A stretch of DNA of 58,383 nt, from positions 1-58,383 of the forward strand of contig NZ_JAQTMS010000033.1 of the NCBI RefSeq assembly GCF_028714215.1, in the 5' to 3' direction. The notes below the pieces were generated by a model that was not told the origin of the DNA, ran no database searches, and saw only the letters and a program-made list of their open reading frames with translations. The stretch is from Rhodoferax sp. GTDB lineage: Bacteria > Pseudomonadota > Gammaproteobacteria > Burkholderiales > Burkholderiaceae_C. This document shows positions 16,096 to 25,051 of the stretch, in pieces (position 1 is the stretch's first letter; every line of letters starts with the position of its first letter). Made by a program: the position numbers and the translations under genes.

Positions 16096-18021
16096 ATGAT
16101 TTTCATTACTTTGCCCGATGGTTCGAAACGTGAATATGCTGGCCCGGTGACGGTGGCCGAGGTGGCGGCCTCCATCGGTGCCGGCTTGGCCAAAGCGGCG
16201 CTGGCCGGCAAGGTTGATGGCAAGGTGGTCGATACCAGTTATCTGATCGAGGCCAGCAGTTCCCTGTCCATCGTTACGGCCAAGGATGCCGAGGGTCTGG
16301 AAGTGATTCGCCACTCGACCGCCCACCTGTTGGCGTATGCCGTGAAGGAACTGTTCCCGCAGGCCCAGGTCACCATCGGTCCGGTGATTGAGCACGGCTT
16401 TTTCTACGACTTCTCGTTCCAGCGGCCTTTTACGCTGGAAGATCTGACGGCCATCGAGAAGAAGATGAGCGAACTCGCCGCCAAGGACGAGCCGGTGCTG
16501 CGCCGCGTGTTGCCACGCGACCAGGCGGTGGCCTATTTCAAGGGCCTGGGCGAGCACTACAAGGCCGAGATCATTGCCAGCATTCCGGCCAACGAAGACG
16601 TGTCGCTGTACCGCGAAGGCAAGTTCGAAGACCTGTGTCGCGGGCCGCATGTGCCCAGCACTGGCAAGCTGAGATTTTTCAAGCTGATGAAACTCGCCGG
16701 TGCCTATTGGCGCGGTGATCACCGCAATGAAATGCTGCAGCGCATTTACGGCACGGCCTGGGCCACCAAGGACGAATTGCAACAGCACCTGACGATGCTG
16801 GAGGAAGCCGAAAAGCGCGATCACCGCAAGCTGGGCCGTGAACTCGATCTGTTTCATATCGACGACCACGCTCCGGGTCTGGTGTTTTGGCACCCCAAGG
16901 GCTGGACCCTGTGGCAGGGGGTTGAACAGTACATGCGCCAGGTCTATAGAAACAACGGCTATCAGGAGGTCAAGGGCCCGCAACTTCTCGATAAAACCTT
17001 GTGGGAGAAAACCGGTCACTGGGACAAGTACCGCGAGAACATGTTCATCACCGAGTCGGAAAAGCGCGAGTACGCGTTGAAGCCGATGAACTGTCCCGGT
17101 CACATCCTGATTTTCAAGCAGGGCATCAAAAGCTACCGCGACCTGCCGCTGCGCTACGGCGAGTTCGGCCAGTGCCACCGCAACGAGGCTTCCGGCGGGC
17201 TACACGGGATCATGCGGGTGCGTGGCTTCACGCAGGACGACGGCCACATTTTTTGCACCGAGGATCAGATCCTGCAGGAGTGTGTCGATTACACGGCCCT
17301 GTTGCAAAAAGTCTATGCCGATTTTGGTTTCAGGAACATCATCTACAAGATTGCGACGCGTCCCGAAAAACGCATCGGATCGGACGAGAGTTGGGACAAG
17401 GCCGAGCACGCACTGATGGAAAGCCTGCGCATGTCGGGCTGCGAATTCGAGATCACTCCGGGTGAGGGCGCCTTCTACGGTCCCAAGATCGAGTACACAC
17501 TGAAGGACGCCATCGGCCGCCAGTGGCAGTGTGGAACGATGCAGGTCGATTTCTTCATGACCGAACGGCTGGACGCCGAGTATGTGGGAGAAGACGGTGC
17601 CCGCCATCGGCCGGTGATGTTGCACCGCGCGATTGTTGGCAGTTTGGAGCGTTTTATCGGGATTTTGATCGAGGAAAGTGCCGGCGCTCTGCCAACCTGG
17701 CTGGCCCCGGTGCAACTGGCGGTGCTCAATATCACCGATGCGCAAGCCGATTACTGTCGTGAAATTGTCGAAAAATTGAAGAAATCACTGCCAAATCAAG
17801 AGCTTAGGGCGGTGACTGATCTGCGTAACGAGAAAATTACGTATAAAATACGCGAGCATTCAATGCAGAAGCTGCCCTATATCCTGGTCGTTGGCGACAA
17901 GGAGAAGGCAGCGGGTACCGTTGCAGTGCGCGCCCGGGGTGGTCAAGACCTCGGTGTGATGTCCCTCGATGCATTCGTGCAGATAGTCGCAGCCGATATC
18001 ACTAACAAGTCTGTTGTCTGA
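16096..18021 (+). CDS. thrS: Threonyl-tRNA synthetase
   Basis: This 641-residue class II synthetase charges tRNA-Thr. Domains in order: TGS (1-60, '[14 protein letters not shown]'), the editing/second additional domain ('[16 protein letters not shown]', about 75-225), the catalytic core (about 240-535) with '[10 protein letters not shown]' (Asn332, zinc ligand Cys333), and the anticodon-binding domain (about 540-641). I chose the ATG at 16096 because it gives the standard N-terminus; an upstream frame from 16012 would read through the terminator. No clear Shine-Dalgarno precedes it, only a U-rich stretch. It is first gene of the thrS-infC-rpmI-rplT-pheST cluster. Confidence 0.97.
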   Translation: MIFITLPDGSKREYAGPVTVAEVAASIGAGLAKAALAGKVDGKVVDTSYLIEASSSLSIVTAKDAEGLEVIRHSTAHLLAYAVKELFPQAQVTIGPVIEHGFFYDFSFQRPFTLEDLTAIEKKMSELAAKDEPVLRRVLPRDQAVAYFKGLGEHYKAEIIASIPANEDVSLYREGKFEDLCRGPHVPSTGKLRFFKLMKLAGAYWRGDHRNEMLQRIYGTAWATKDELQQHLTMLEEAEKRDHRKLGRELDLFHIDDHAPGLVFWHPKGWTLWQGVEQYMRQVYRNNGYQEVKGPQLLDKTLWEKTGHWDKYRENMFITESEKREYALKPMNCPGHILIFKQGIKSYRDLPLRYGEFGQCHRNEASGGLHGIMRVRGFTQDDGHIFCTEDQILQECVDYTALLQKVYADFGFRNIIYKIATRPEKRIGSDESWDKAEHALMESLRMSGCEFEITPGEGAFYGPKIEYTLKDAIGRQWQCGTMQVDFFMTERLDAEYVGEDGARHRPVMLHRAIVGSLERFIGILIEESAGALPTWLAPVQLAVLNITDAQADYCREIVEKLKKSLPNQELRAVTDLRNEKITYKIREHSMQKLPYILVVGDKEKAAGTVAVRARGGQDLGVMSLDAFVQIVAADITNKSVV

Positions 18022-18109
18022 GCTGGCATCCAGCAAGATGGCAGTTTGCTTGCGTGTGCAAAGCGGTTGTTGCTACGTTTTTGTAGCTGAATTTGTGAAG
18101 GATTAAGCC

Positions 18110-18703
18110 ATCGCTACTGAATTTCGTGACCGCCGTCACCGCGAAGAACGCAAACATCGCCTGAACCGGGAAATCATGGCCCCGGAAGTTCGACTGTCTG
18201 GCATCGAAAACGAGCCGCTTGGAGTGGTTAGTTTGATGGAAGCCCTGCGCATGGCAGGCGAACTGGATGTCGATCTGGTCGAGATTTCTGCCACGGCGAT
18301 ACCGCCGGTCTGTCGTTTGATGGATTACGGCAAGTTCAAGTACCAGGAGCAGAAAAAGGCGGCGGAAGCGAAAGCCAAGCAGACGGTTATTGAAATCAAG
18401 GAAATCAAGTTCCGCCCCGGTACCGACGATGGCGACTACAACATCAAGATGCGCAACATCAAGCGCTTTTTGGCCGAGGGCGACAAGTGCAAGATCACCT
18501 TGCGGTTTCGGGGACGCGAGATTACGCACCAGGAACTTGGCATGGCCTTGTTGAATCGTATTCGTGCCGAGTTGGGTGATTTGATTCTGATTGAGCAGTT
18601 TCCCAAGCTCGAAGGGCGCCAGATGATCATGATGATTGCGCCTGGTAAGAAGAAGGTTGCGGCCAAGCCGGCCGCGGACACGGCCAGCGCAGCGGTGTCT
18701 TAA
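18110..18703 (+). CDS. infC: Translation initiation factor IF-3 (ATC start)
   Basis: This 197-residue factor binds the 30S subunit and checks the initiation codon. The conserved N-terminus '[18 protein letters not shown]' begins immediately after ATC at 18110, with AAGGA at 18098-18102 seven bases upstream. The first in-frame ATG (18176) would remove 22 conserved residues. A non-AUG start that IF-3 itself discriminates against is the known basis of infC autoregulation (AUU in E. coli). The N-domain ('[22 protein letters not shown]') and C-domain ('[19 protein letters not shown]') are both complete. Confidence 0.95.
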   Translation: MATEFRDRRHREERKHRLNREIMAPEVRLSGIENEPLGVVSLMEALRMAGELDVDLVEISATAIPPVCRLMDYGKFKYQEQKKAAEAKAKQTVIEIKEIKFRPGTDDGDYNIKMRNIKRFLAEGDKCKITLRFRGREITHQELGMALLNRIRAELGDLILIEQFPKLEGRQMIMMIAPGKKKVAAKPAADTASAAVS

Positions 18704-18850
18704 GGTTTTGTGGCGCATTGGTTTGAATGACCGGTGCGCTGTAAAGAAGGAGGGTGGGGTAATACCTACCAGCCAGAAGTGGCTCGGGGCCAACAAGGCT
18801 GCAAATAGTTTGCAGACGCCTCGCGAGCACAATGAAGAAGGAGCATGAAT

Positions 18851-19054
18851 ATGCCCAAAATGAAGACCAAGAGCGCGGCGAAGAAACGCTTCCGCGTCCG
18901 TCCAGGTGGCACCGTGAAACGCGGTCAAGCCTTCAAACGTCACATTCTGACCAAGAAGACCACCAAAAATAAACGCCATTTGCGTGGTGCGACAGCTGTT
19001 CATGTGGCCGACCTCGGTCGCATGGCACAGATGCTGCCAGGCCGTGGTATTTAA
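18851..19054 (+). CDS. rpmI: Ribosomal protein L35 (bL35)
   Basis: This 67-residue, very basic protein is part of the 50S subunit. '[14 protein letters not shown]' is the standard bL35 N-terminus, so I start at the ATG 18851, not the one at 18845; GAAGGAG ends eight bases upstream. The 147-bp gap after infC holds a small hairpin, AGCCA and TGGCT around 18770-18783. In E. coli this leader is where L20 represses rpmI-rplT translation; whether the same occurs here is inference. rplT follows 25 bp later. Confidence 0.97.
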   Translation: MPKMKTKSAAKKRFRVRPGGTVKRGQAFKRHILTKKTTKNKRHLRGATAVHVADLGRMAQMLPGRGI

Positions 19055-19079
19055 TTAACGACGAACAAGGAGTAATCAC

Positions 19080-19439
19080 ATGCCTCGCGTCAAACGTGGT
19101 GTAACGGCTCACGCCCGCCATAAGAAAGTTTTAGCCCTTGCAAAAGGTTTCCGCGGCCGCCGCGGCAATGTCTTCCGCGTCGCCAAAGAAGCGGTGATGA
19201 AGGCCGGGCAATATGCCTACCGTGACCGTCGTACCAAGAAGCGTGTCTTTCGTCAGTTGTGGATTGCCCGTATCAATGCCGCTGCGCGTCAGTGCGGCAT
19301 GACTTACAGCCAGTTCGCCAACGGTCTGAAGAAGGCGAACATCGAGATCGATCGCAAGGTCTTGTCCGATATCGCGGTGCACGACATGGCCGCTTTTGCT
19401 GGCATTGTGGAACAGGTCAAGGCCAAGCTGGCTGCTTGA
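19080..19439 (+). CDS. rplT: Ribosomal protein L20 (bL20)
   Basis: This 119-residue basic protein is needed for early 50S assembly. '[18 protein letters not shown]' and '[19 protein letters not shown]' are the family's N-terminal signatures, and '[20 protein letters not shown]' closes the globular domain. Length is normal. AAGGAG lies eight bases before the ATG. It is cotranscribed with rpmI and followed by an intrinsic terminator before pheS. Confidence 0.97.
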   Translation: MPRVKRGVTAHARHKKVLALAKGFRGRRGNVFRVAKEAVMKAGQYAYRDRRTKKRVFRQLWIARINAAARQCGMTYSQFANGLKKANIEIDRKVLSDIAVHDMAAFAGIVEQVKAKLAA

Positions 19440-19543
19440 GTTCACCTTGGTTCGCCAGGCTGAAACTTGGCGGACAGAGCGCTGCACTATCGGTGTCAGC
19501 CCTGTCCCCGACTTTTCAGTGTGGCGGTCCAGGCAGCAGAAAC

Positions 19544-19578
19544 AAGGGCTAGAGCTTGAAAAAGCGCTAGCCCTTTTT
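19544..19578 (+). terminator. Intrinsic terminator between rplT and pheS
   Basis: The stem pairs AAGGGCTAG (19544-19552) with CTAGCCCTT (19567-19575). Inside, past an A/G mismatch, GCTT pairs with AAGC and is closed by a GAAA tetraloop. A run of Ts follows. In E. coli this gap holds the pheM attenuator. I find no Phe-rich leader frame in 19440-19543, only an upstream hairpin pairing GTTCGCCA (19450-19457) with TGGCGGAC (19468-19475). It therefore either ends the ribosomal-protein transcript or attenuates pheST by another means. Confidence 0.85.
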
Positions 19579-19645
19579 CAATGAAATGGCGTAGTCGGAG
19601 AAGACGGGTTGGTACTGACCTTATAGCGGAACTACAAGAGAATTT

Positions 19646-20722
19646 ATGAACGAGTTGAAGATCGTCGTTGACAGTGCCAAAACCGCCTTCGAGCAGGCCG
19701 GCACACCGGCTGACCTGGAGAACGCCAAAGCCTTGTTTCTGGGCAAGTCGGGTCGAATCACGGAACTGATGAAGGGCATGGCTGCCTTGTCGGTGGACGA
19801 AAAAAAGTCACGCGGCGCAGCCATCAACCTGGCCAAGCAAGCCATTGAAGCAGCCCTGAACCAGCGTCGCCAAGCCCTCGCCGACGCCGAATTGCAGGCG
19901 CAACTGCGGGCCGAAGCGCTGGACGTTACCTTGCCGGGCCGTCAGCGCGGGCCGGGCGGACTGCATCCGGTGTCGCTGACGCTGGAACGCATTGAGGCGA
20001 TCTTCGGCTCCATGGGTTTCGAGGTGGCGCAAGGCCCGGAAATCGAGACCGACTGGTTCAACTTCACCGCCTTGAACACGCCCGAGGATCCCCCGGCGCG
20101 CTCCATGCACGACACCTTCTACGTCGAAGGCGGCTCCGCTGCCGCGCCCAATTTGCTGCGCACCCACACCAGCCCGATGCAGATCCGCCATGCGGTGCAG
20201 CACGTGAAGAAATACCGTGCGGCCGCTGGCGCTGGGTCGAGCAGTGAAGCGCTATTTTCAGGTTCCATGCCCGAGATTCGCGTCATTGCGCCGGGTCGCA
20301 CCTACCGTGTCGACAGCGACGCCACGCATTCGCCCATGTTCCACCAGTGCGAGGGGCTGTGGGTGGGCGAGAACGTCAGCTTCAAGGATCTCAAGTATGT
20401 CTTGACGGATTTTTGCCGTGCACTTTTTGAGTCTGACGACCTGGTGCTGCGATTCCGCCCCAGTTTTTTTCCGTTCACCGAGCCTAGCGCCGAGATCGAC
20501 ATTCAGTTCCAGAGCGGGGCCCTTGCAGGTCGCTGGCTGGAAGTGGGGGGCTCAGGCCAGGTCCATCCCAATGTGATCCGAAATATGGGCCTGGAGCCCG
20601 AGAAATTCATCGGTTTTGCCTTTGGCATGGGTGTTGATCGATTCACCATGTTGCGCTACGGCGTGAACGATCTGCGTCTGTTTTTTGACGGCGATATCCG
20701 CTTTTTGTCGCAATTCCAATAA
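19646..20722 (+). CDS. pheS: Phenylalanyl-tRNA synthetase alpha subunit
   Basis: This 358-residue catalytic subunit of the alpha2-beta2 enzyme charges tRNA-Phe. Residues 1-90 form the N-terminal coiled-coil that contacts tRNA. Motif 2 lies around '[21 protein letters not shown]', and motif 3 is '[20 protein letters not shown]' near the C-terminus. The length is slightly above E. coli PheS (327) because of an extra stretch near residues 175-215. Fourth translation gene of the cluster; pheT follows after 65 bp. Confidence 0.97.
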   Translation: MNELKIVVDSAKTAFEQAGTPADLENAKALFLGKSGRITELMKGMAALSVDEKKSRGAAINLAKQAIEAALNQRRQALADAELQAQLRAEALDVTLPGRQRGPGGLHPVSLTLERIEAIFGSMGFEVAQGPEIETDWFNFTALNTPEDPPARSMHDTFYVEGGSAAAPNLLRTHTSPMQIRHAVQHVKKYRAAAGAGSSSEALFSGSMPEIRVIAPGRTYRVDSDATHSPMFHQCEGLWVGENVSFKDLKYVLTDFCRALFESDDLVLRFRPSFFPFTEPSAEIDIQFQSGALAGRWLEVGGSGQVHPNVIRNMGLEPEKFIGFAFGMGVDRFTMLRYGVNDLRLFFDGDIRFLSQFQ

Positions 20723-20787
20723 TGAAAAATTGCTCGACAGTTCGCCGCGTCGCAACGGCAAGCTCTGTGCCCAACTGATTAAAGACT

Positions 20788-23226
20788 ATGCAATTCCCCG
20801 AATCCTGGTTGCGCGAATTTTGCAATCCGCCCCTGTCGACCGAGCAACTCGCCGAGATGCTCACCATGGCCGGCCTCGAGGTTGAAGAACTGAAGCCCGT
20901 TGCTCCGCCGTTCAGCAACATCGTCGTGGCTGAAATCAAGGAAGCCGTGCAGCACCCCAATGCCGATCGTCTGCGCGTCTGCAAGGTGGATGTGGGGCAG
21001 CCGGAGTTGCTCAACATTGTGTGCGGCGCGCCCAACGCCCGGGCCGGCATCAAGGTGCCGTGTGCCCTGGTGGGCGCCGAGTTGCCGCCCGGCGATGACG
21101 GCAAGCCGTTCCTGATCAAGGTCGGCAAACTGCGCGGCGTCGAGAGCCAGGGCATGTTGTGTTCGGCCCGCGAGTTGAAACTGTCGAACGACCACGCCGG
21201 CTTGCTGGAACTGGTCGGCGATGCGCCTGTGGGCCAGGACATTCGCCAGCATTTGAAACTGGATGACACCTTGTTCACGCTCAAACTGACGCCCAATCTG
21301 GCGCATTGTCTGAGCGTCTATGGTGTGGCGCGTGAAGTGGCCGCGCTGACCGGTGCGCCCTTGATGGAACCCGTATTCCCGGCGGTTCACGTTGGCGCTG
21401 CCGACAAGTTGCCGGTGAAGGTCAGCGCGCCTGATTTGTGCGGACGTTTTTCCGGTCGCATCATTCGCAACGTCAACACCAAGGCCAGCACGCCGCAGTG
21501 GATGGTGGACCGGCTGGCGCGTTGTGGTCAGCGCAGCGTCACGGCGCTGGTGGACATTTCCAACTACGTGATGTTCGAGCTGGGCCGCCCCTCGCACATT
21601 TTTGATCTGGACAAGATCCATGGCGGCCTGGACGTGCGCTGGGGCAAAGCCGGTGAACAACTCAAGCTGCTCAACGGCAATACGGTCACCGTGGACGAGA
21701 AGGTCGGCGTCATTGCGGACGAGCAGCAGGTGGAGTCGCTCGCCGGCATCATGGGCGGCGATGCCACCGCCGTGTCAAACGATACCCGCCATGTCTACGT
21801 GGAAGCCGCTTTCTGGTGGCCCAAAGCGATTGCCGGACGGTCGCGCCGCTTCAATTTTTCCACCGATGCCGGTCACCGGTTTGAGCGTGGCGTGGACCCT
21901 AGCCAGACCGTCGAGCACATCGAGCGCATCACGCAGTTGATCATCGACATATGCGGCACGGCCAGCACGGCCTGCGGACCGATCGACGATTTGCCGGTGA
22001 ACCTGCCTGTTGCCACCGCCGTCGATCTGCGCGTGGCCCGTGCCAGCAAGGTGATTGGCATGCCGCTGACGCAGGCACAATGCGCCGACGCGCTGACGCG
22101 ACTGGGCTTGCCGGTCACGCAAGGCGCTGGCATCGTCAGCGTGCTGCCACCGTCCTACCGCTTCGACCTGCAAATCGAGGAAGACCTGATCGAAGAAGTA
22201 GCCCGCATGGTGGGTTACAACAATTTGCCGCAGACACCGCCGGTGGCGCCCATCACCGCCAAAATTCGGACCGAGGCGCAGCGCAGCCCGTTCGCCGTTC
22301 GGCGCGCGATTGCCGGCCTGGGCTACCAGGAAACCATCAACTTCAGTTTTGTCGAAGCGCGTTGGGAGCAGGAACTCGCGGGCAACCCCGATCCAATCAA
22401 ATTACTCAACCCGATCGCCAGCCAGATGAGTGTGATGCGCTCGTCTCTGCTGGGCTCTCTGCTGCAGGTCCTGAAGTTCAACCTTGATCGCAAAACCCAG
22501 CGGGTGCGTGTCTTCGAATTGGGCCGCGTGTTCCTGCGGGATGCCAGCGTCCAAAATACCGACACCAGCGTTGCCGGTTTTCATCAGCCGATGCGCGTGG
22601 CCGGCATGGCCTGCGGCAGCGCGGATGTGCCGCAGTGGGGGGGCAAGGAGCGCGTGGTTGATTTTTTTGATGCCAAAGGCGATGTGGAGGCCTTGCTGGC
22701 GCCACGCAAGCCGGTCTTTGTGCCGGCCAAACATCCGGCCATGCACCCGGGGCGTTGTGCCCGTGTGCTGATTGACGATGTGGCGGTAGGTTTTGTCGGC
22801 GAGTTGCACCCCAAGTGGCGCCAGGCCTACGATTTGGCGCAGGCACCGGTCATGTTTGAGCTGGAGCTTGACGCCGTGCTAGAGCGTCAGGTGCCCCTGT
22901 TCAAGACCGTGGCGAAATACCAGCCGGTGGAGCGCGACCTGGCCGTGATGGTGCCTGAGGCGGTCACCCATGACGCACTGTTGGCCGCCGTCTGGGCCGC
23001 CCCCTCCAACGGTTTGTTGCGCGATGCAAACCTGTTCGACATCTATCGCCCCAAGCCGGCCAAGGAGTCGACTGCTTCGGTGCTGCCGAATCCGGAGAAG
23101 AGCATGGCGGTGCGCCTGACACTCAATAGCGAGGAGGCGACGCTCACTGAAGAGCAGATCGATGCGGCGATGCAAGCCGTGCTGGCGTCCCTGCTGGGCA
23201 CGCTGGGTGCCCGCCCACGCGCCTGA
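20788..23226 (+). CDS. pheT: Phenylalanyl-tRNA synthetase beta subunit
   Basis: This 812-residue beta subunit provides tRNA binding and editing. In order: an EMAP-like tRNA-binding domain ('VAEIKEAVQHPNADRLRVCK', residues 40-150), the B3/B4 editing domain (about 210-390, 'GRPSHIFDLDKIHGGL'), the B5 helix-turn domain (about 405-475), the catalytic-like core ('YQETINFSFVEARW') and a C-terminal ferredoxin-fold anticodon-binding domain ending 'LGTLGARPRA'. The ATG at 20788 gives the standard 'MQFPESWLREF' start. It lacks a strong ribosome site and may depend on pheS translation. Confidence 0.97.
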   Translation: MQFPESWLREFCNPPLSTEQLAEMLTMAGLEVEELKPVAPPFSNIVVAEIKEAVQHPNADRLRVCKVDVGQPELLNIVCGAPNARAGIKVPCALVGAELPPGDDGKPFLIKVGKLRGVESQGMLCSARELKLSNDHAGLLELVGDAPVGQDIRQHLKLDDTLFTLKLTPNLAHCLSVYGVAREVAALTGAPLMEPVFPAVHVGAADKLPVKVSAPDLCGRFSGRIIRNVNTKASTPQWMVDRLARCGQRSVTALVDISNYVMFELGRPSHIFDLDKIHGGLDVRWGKAGEQLKLLNGNTVTVDEKVGVIADEQQVESLAGIMGGDATAVSNDTRHVYVEAAFWWPKAIAGRSRRFNFSTDAGHRFERGVDPSQTVEHIERITQLIIDICGTASTACGPIDDLPVNLPVATAVDLRVARASKVIGMPLTQAQCADALTRLGLPVTQGAGIVSVLPPSYRFDLQIEEDLIEEVARMVGYNNLPQTPPVAPITAKIRTEAQRSPFAVRRAIAGLGYQETINFSFVEARWEQELAGNPDPIKLLNPIASQMSVMRSSLLGSLLQVLKFNLDRKTQRVRVFELGRVFLRDASVQNTDTSVAGFHQPMRVAGMACGSADVPQWGGKERVVDFFDAKGDVEALLAPRKPVFVPAKHPAMHPGRCARVLIDDVAVGFVGELHPKWRQAYDLAQAPVMFELELDAVLERQVPLFKTVAKYQPVERDLAVMVPEAVTHDALLAAVWAAPSNGLLRDANLFDIYRPKPAKESTASVLPNPEKSMAVRLTLNSEEATLTEEQIDAAMQAVLASLLGTLGARPRA

Positions 23227-23263
23227 ACCGTTACCATCTGACCCCATGAGAAACGAGGATTGA

Positions 23264-23599
23264 ATGGACATCTCGGTGGAAAGTCTGGAAACCCCGGCGC
23301 TGACCAAGGCGCAGTTGGCGGAACTGCTGTTTGAGCAAATCGGTCTGAACAAGCGCGAATCGAAGGACATGATCGATGCGTTTTTCGATTTGATATCCGA
23401 CAGTCTGGTGGAGGGTGAGGACGTGAAAATTTCCGGCTTTGGCAATTTTCAGATTCGCACCAAGGCGCCGCGACCGGGACGCAATCCGCGAACCGGCGAG
23501 ACCATTCCGATCCAGGCACGCCGGGTCGTGACCTTTCATGCCAGCCACAAACTCAAGGAACAAATTCAGCAACAGGGCCGCAACACGCCCATGCGTTGA
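23264..23599 (+). CDS. ihfA: Integration host factor alpha subunit
   Basis: This 111-residue DNA-bending protein forms a heterodimer with IhfB. It shows the HU/IHF fold: an N-terminal helical pair ('[20 protein letters not shown]'), the beta arm '[20 protein letters not shown]' with the intercalating Pro, and '[17 protein letters not shown]' at the end. The N-terminus is about 10 residues longer than E. coli IhfA, as often seen in Burkholderiales. ACGAGGA precedes the ATG at 23264. Linkage to pheT is the usual order. Confidence 0.96.
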   Translation: MDISVESLETPALTKAQLAELLFEQIGLNKRESKDMIDAFFDLISDSLVEGEDVKISGFGNFQIRTKAPRPGRNPRTGETIPIQARRVVTFHASHKLKEQIQQQGRNTPMR

Positions 23600-23701
23600 T
23601 CCGGATTTGATTTATTTGAGGCACAGCACGCAATCGCCGCTTTACACGCCGCGGTGACTTAGAGTAATCTCAAAGCTTTCTCTCCCAGGGCATTGATTTA
23701 A

Positions 23702-24154
23702 ATGGAGAAAGCTCTTCCTCCGATTCCTGCAAAGCGCTATTTCACCATCGGTGAGGTTGGTGATCTGTGTGGCGTCAAACCTCACGTGCTACGCTATTGG
23801 GAGCAGGAGTTCACGCAGTTGCGGCCCATGAAGCGGCGCGGTAATCGCCGCTACTACCAGCACCACGAGGTGCTGATGATCCGCCGCATCCGCGATTTGC
23901 TCTACGACCAAGGCTTCACCATCAGCGGTGCGCGCAACAAGATGCAGGAGATTGTGCAGGCCGAACGTGAAAAGAAACGCAATGGCGAGGTGTTGCTGGA
24001 AGGCGTGGAAGTCATCGAAATAGGCGACTGCGAAGAATTTGGCGACTTTGAAGAGCTCCAATCCGACGCGTCACCGAACAGTGTTTCGGACCGTTTCCAG
24101 CTGGTGCGGCGCGAGCTGTTTGAAATTCGTGATCTACTCTCGCCGGCGTACTGA
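23702..24154 (+). CDS. MerR-family transcriptional regulator
   Basis: This 150-residue protein has a MerR winged-helix head at residues 10-80 ('YFTIGEVGDLCGVKPHVLRYWEQEF', shown by position 13-37, then 'RRGNRRYYQHHEVLMIRRI'). A predicted dimerisation helix follows (about 85-115), then an acidic C-terminal tail. No cysteine cluster for metal sensing is visible. Its location directly after ihfA is typical in betaproteobacteria, where its function is, to my knowledge, not established. The stop codon overlaps the probable -35 of the downstream tRNA promoter. Confidence 0.9.
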   Translation: MEKALPPIPAKRYFTIGEVGDLCGVKPHVLRYWEQEFTQLRPMKRRGNRRYYQHHEVLMIRRIRDLLYDQGFTISGARNKMQEIVQAEREKKRNGEVLLEGVEVIEIGDCEEFGDFEELQSDASPNSVSDRFQLVRRELFEIRDLLSPAY

Positions 24155-24179
24155 AATTTGAGGTTCTACCGACTATAAT
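24151..24179 (+). promoter_or_regulatory. tRNA-Pro promoter
   Basis: CTGAAA (24151-24156), a 17-bp spacer and a consensus TATAAT (24174-24179) place transcription start near 24186, a few bases before the tRNA. The discriminator TGCCGGC is GC-rich, as in growth-rate-controlled stable RNA promoters. The -35 overlaps the merR-like gene's stop codon. Confidence 0.7.
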
Positions 24180-24191
24180 TGCCGGCTAGAT

Positions 24192-24268
24192 CGGTGTGTG
24201 GCGCAGCCTGGTAGCGCACTTGCATGGGGTGCAAGGGGTCGAAGGTTCGAATCCTTTCACACCGACCA
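24192..24268 (+). tRNA. tRNA-Pro (anticodon GGG)
   Basis: This 77-nt cloverleaf has acceptor stem CGGTGTG (24192-24198) with CACACCG (24258-24264), discriminator A and an encoded CCA (24266-24268). The D arm is GCGCAGCCTGGTAGCGC, the anticodon arm is CTTGC-ATGGGGT-GCAAG with anticodon GGG, and the T arm contains GGTTCGAATCC. It reads the CCC codon and probably CCU. Confidence 0.97.
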
Positions 24269-24279
24269 GGAAATAGACA

Positions 24280-24313
24280 GGGGTTGGCAGATGGGCATCT
24301 GCCAACCCCTTTG
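24280..24313 (+). terminator. tRNA-Pro terminator
   Basis: A very stable hairpin pairs GGGGTTGGCAGATG (24280-24293) with CATCTGCCAACCCC (24296-24309), followed by TTTG. It sits 12 bp after the tRNA and, being symmetrical, may also serve the convergent crotonase gene. Confidence 0.85.
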
Positions 24314-24324
24314 TCATTTTGCTT

Positions 24325-25017
24325 TCAAGACAGCCCGGTCGTCTTGTCCAGCTCGATCGCCCGATCGAGCGTATCCAGAAGTTGTTTGCGGACCTTCAGC
24401 TTGGTTTGACGATGCGCCTGCAAATTGATTTTCTTCAATTGTTGCGCCATCGCATTGGCGGCCCCCGACAAGTCTTCCGGGGCAACCACCTGATCCAGAA
24501 AACCGGCCTCTTTGGCGCTTTGCGGGTTGAACATCTCGGCGTTGATCACGGCGCGTTGAAAGGCGGCTTTGCCCAGGCGATCACGCGCCAGTTCGATGCC
24601 GACATGGTGCATGGTCATGCCGATCCGGATTTCATTCAGACCTATCGTGAAGGGGCCGTCGACGCCGACCCGGTAATCCGCCGACAACAGAAGAAAGGCG
24701 CCCTTGGCCACCGCATGTCCGGAGCAGGCAACAATGACCGGATAGGGGTGCGACAGCATGCGCCGCGCCAGCGTGCTGCCGGCAGTCACCAGGGCGATCG
24801 CATCCTGTGGCGAGGCGGTCATGATCTTGAGGTCATAGCCGCCCGAAAGCATGCCCGCTTGTCCGGTGAGGATGACGATGGCCTGGTCCAGTGCCGCCTG
24901 GTCCAGCGCGCGGTTCAAGCTGGCGAGGACATCGTGGGAAATGGCATTGGCCTTGCCATTACAGAGGGTCAGGGTGGCGACGCCCTCATCGAGTCGGTAG
25001 GAGACAAGTTCAGACAC
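24325..25017 (-). CDS. Crotonase-family protein (enoyl-CoA hydratase/isomerase-like)
   Basis: This 230-residue protein has the crotonase fold: 'VATLTLCNGKANAIS' at the N-terminus and the CoA oxyanion region near residues 58-65 ('SGGYDLKIM'). The two catalytic glutamates of classical enoyl-CoA hydratase map, by my alignment, to Phe108 ('AKGAFLLLSADY') and Glu129 ('IGLNEIRIGM'). The first is therefore missing, while the second is kept. It may be an isomerase, a thioesterase-like enzyme or a hydratase variant; substrate unknown. It is last in a minus-strand run after the isomerase-like and GST genes, 34 bp downstream. Confidence 0.85.
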   Translation of the reverse strand: MSELVSYRLDEGVATLTLCNGKANAISHDVLASLNRALDQAALDQAIVILTGQAGMLSGGYDLKIMTASPQDAIALVTAGSTLARRMLSHPYPVIVACSGHAVAKGAFLLLSADYRVGVDGPFTIGLNEIRIGMTMHHVGIELARDRLGKAAFQRAVINAEMFNPQSAKEAGFLDQVVAPEDLSGAANAMAQQLKKINLQAHRQTKLKVRKQLLDTLDRAIELDKTTGLS

Positions 25018-25051
25018 GGTAAATTCCTTCAGGCATGAAAATCAAATTCGA

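Noticed and set aside
18176..18703. infC start at the first in-frame ATG
   Set aside because: It would delete 22 conserved N-terminal residues that begin right after ATC 18110 with a good ribosome site.
19581..19649. 22-codon frame overlapping the pheS start in ATGA
   Set aside because: It could couple translation to pheS, but it has no Shine-Dalgarno, no Phe enrichment and starts right at the terminator T-run. Likely chance.
24192..24313. tRNA-Pro as an integration site with an adjacent island
   Set aside because: No integrase, direct repeat of the tRNA 3' end or composition shift follows the tRNA; only a terminator and a convergent metabolic gene.
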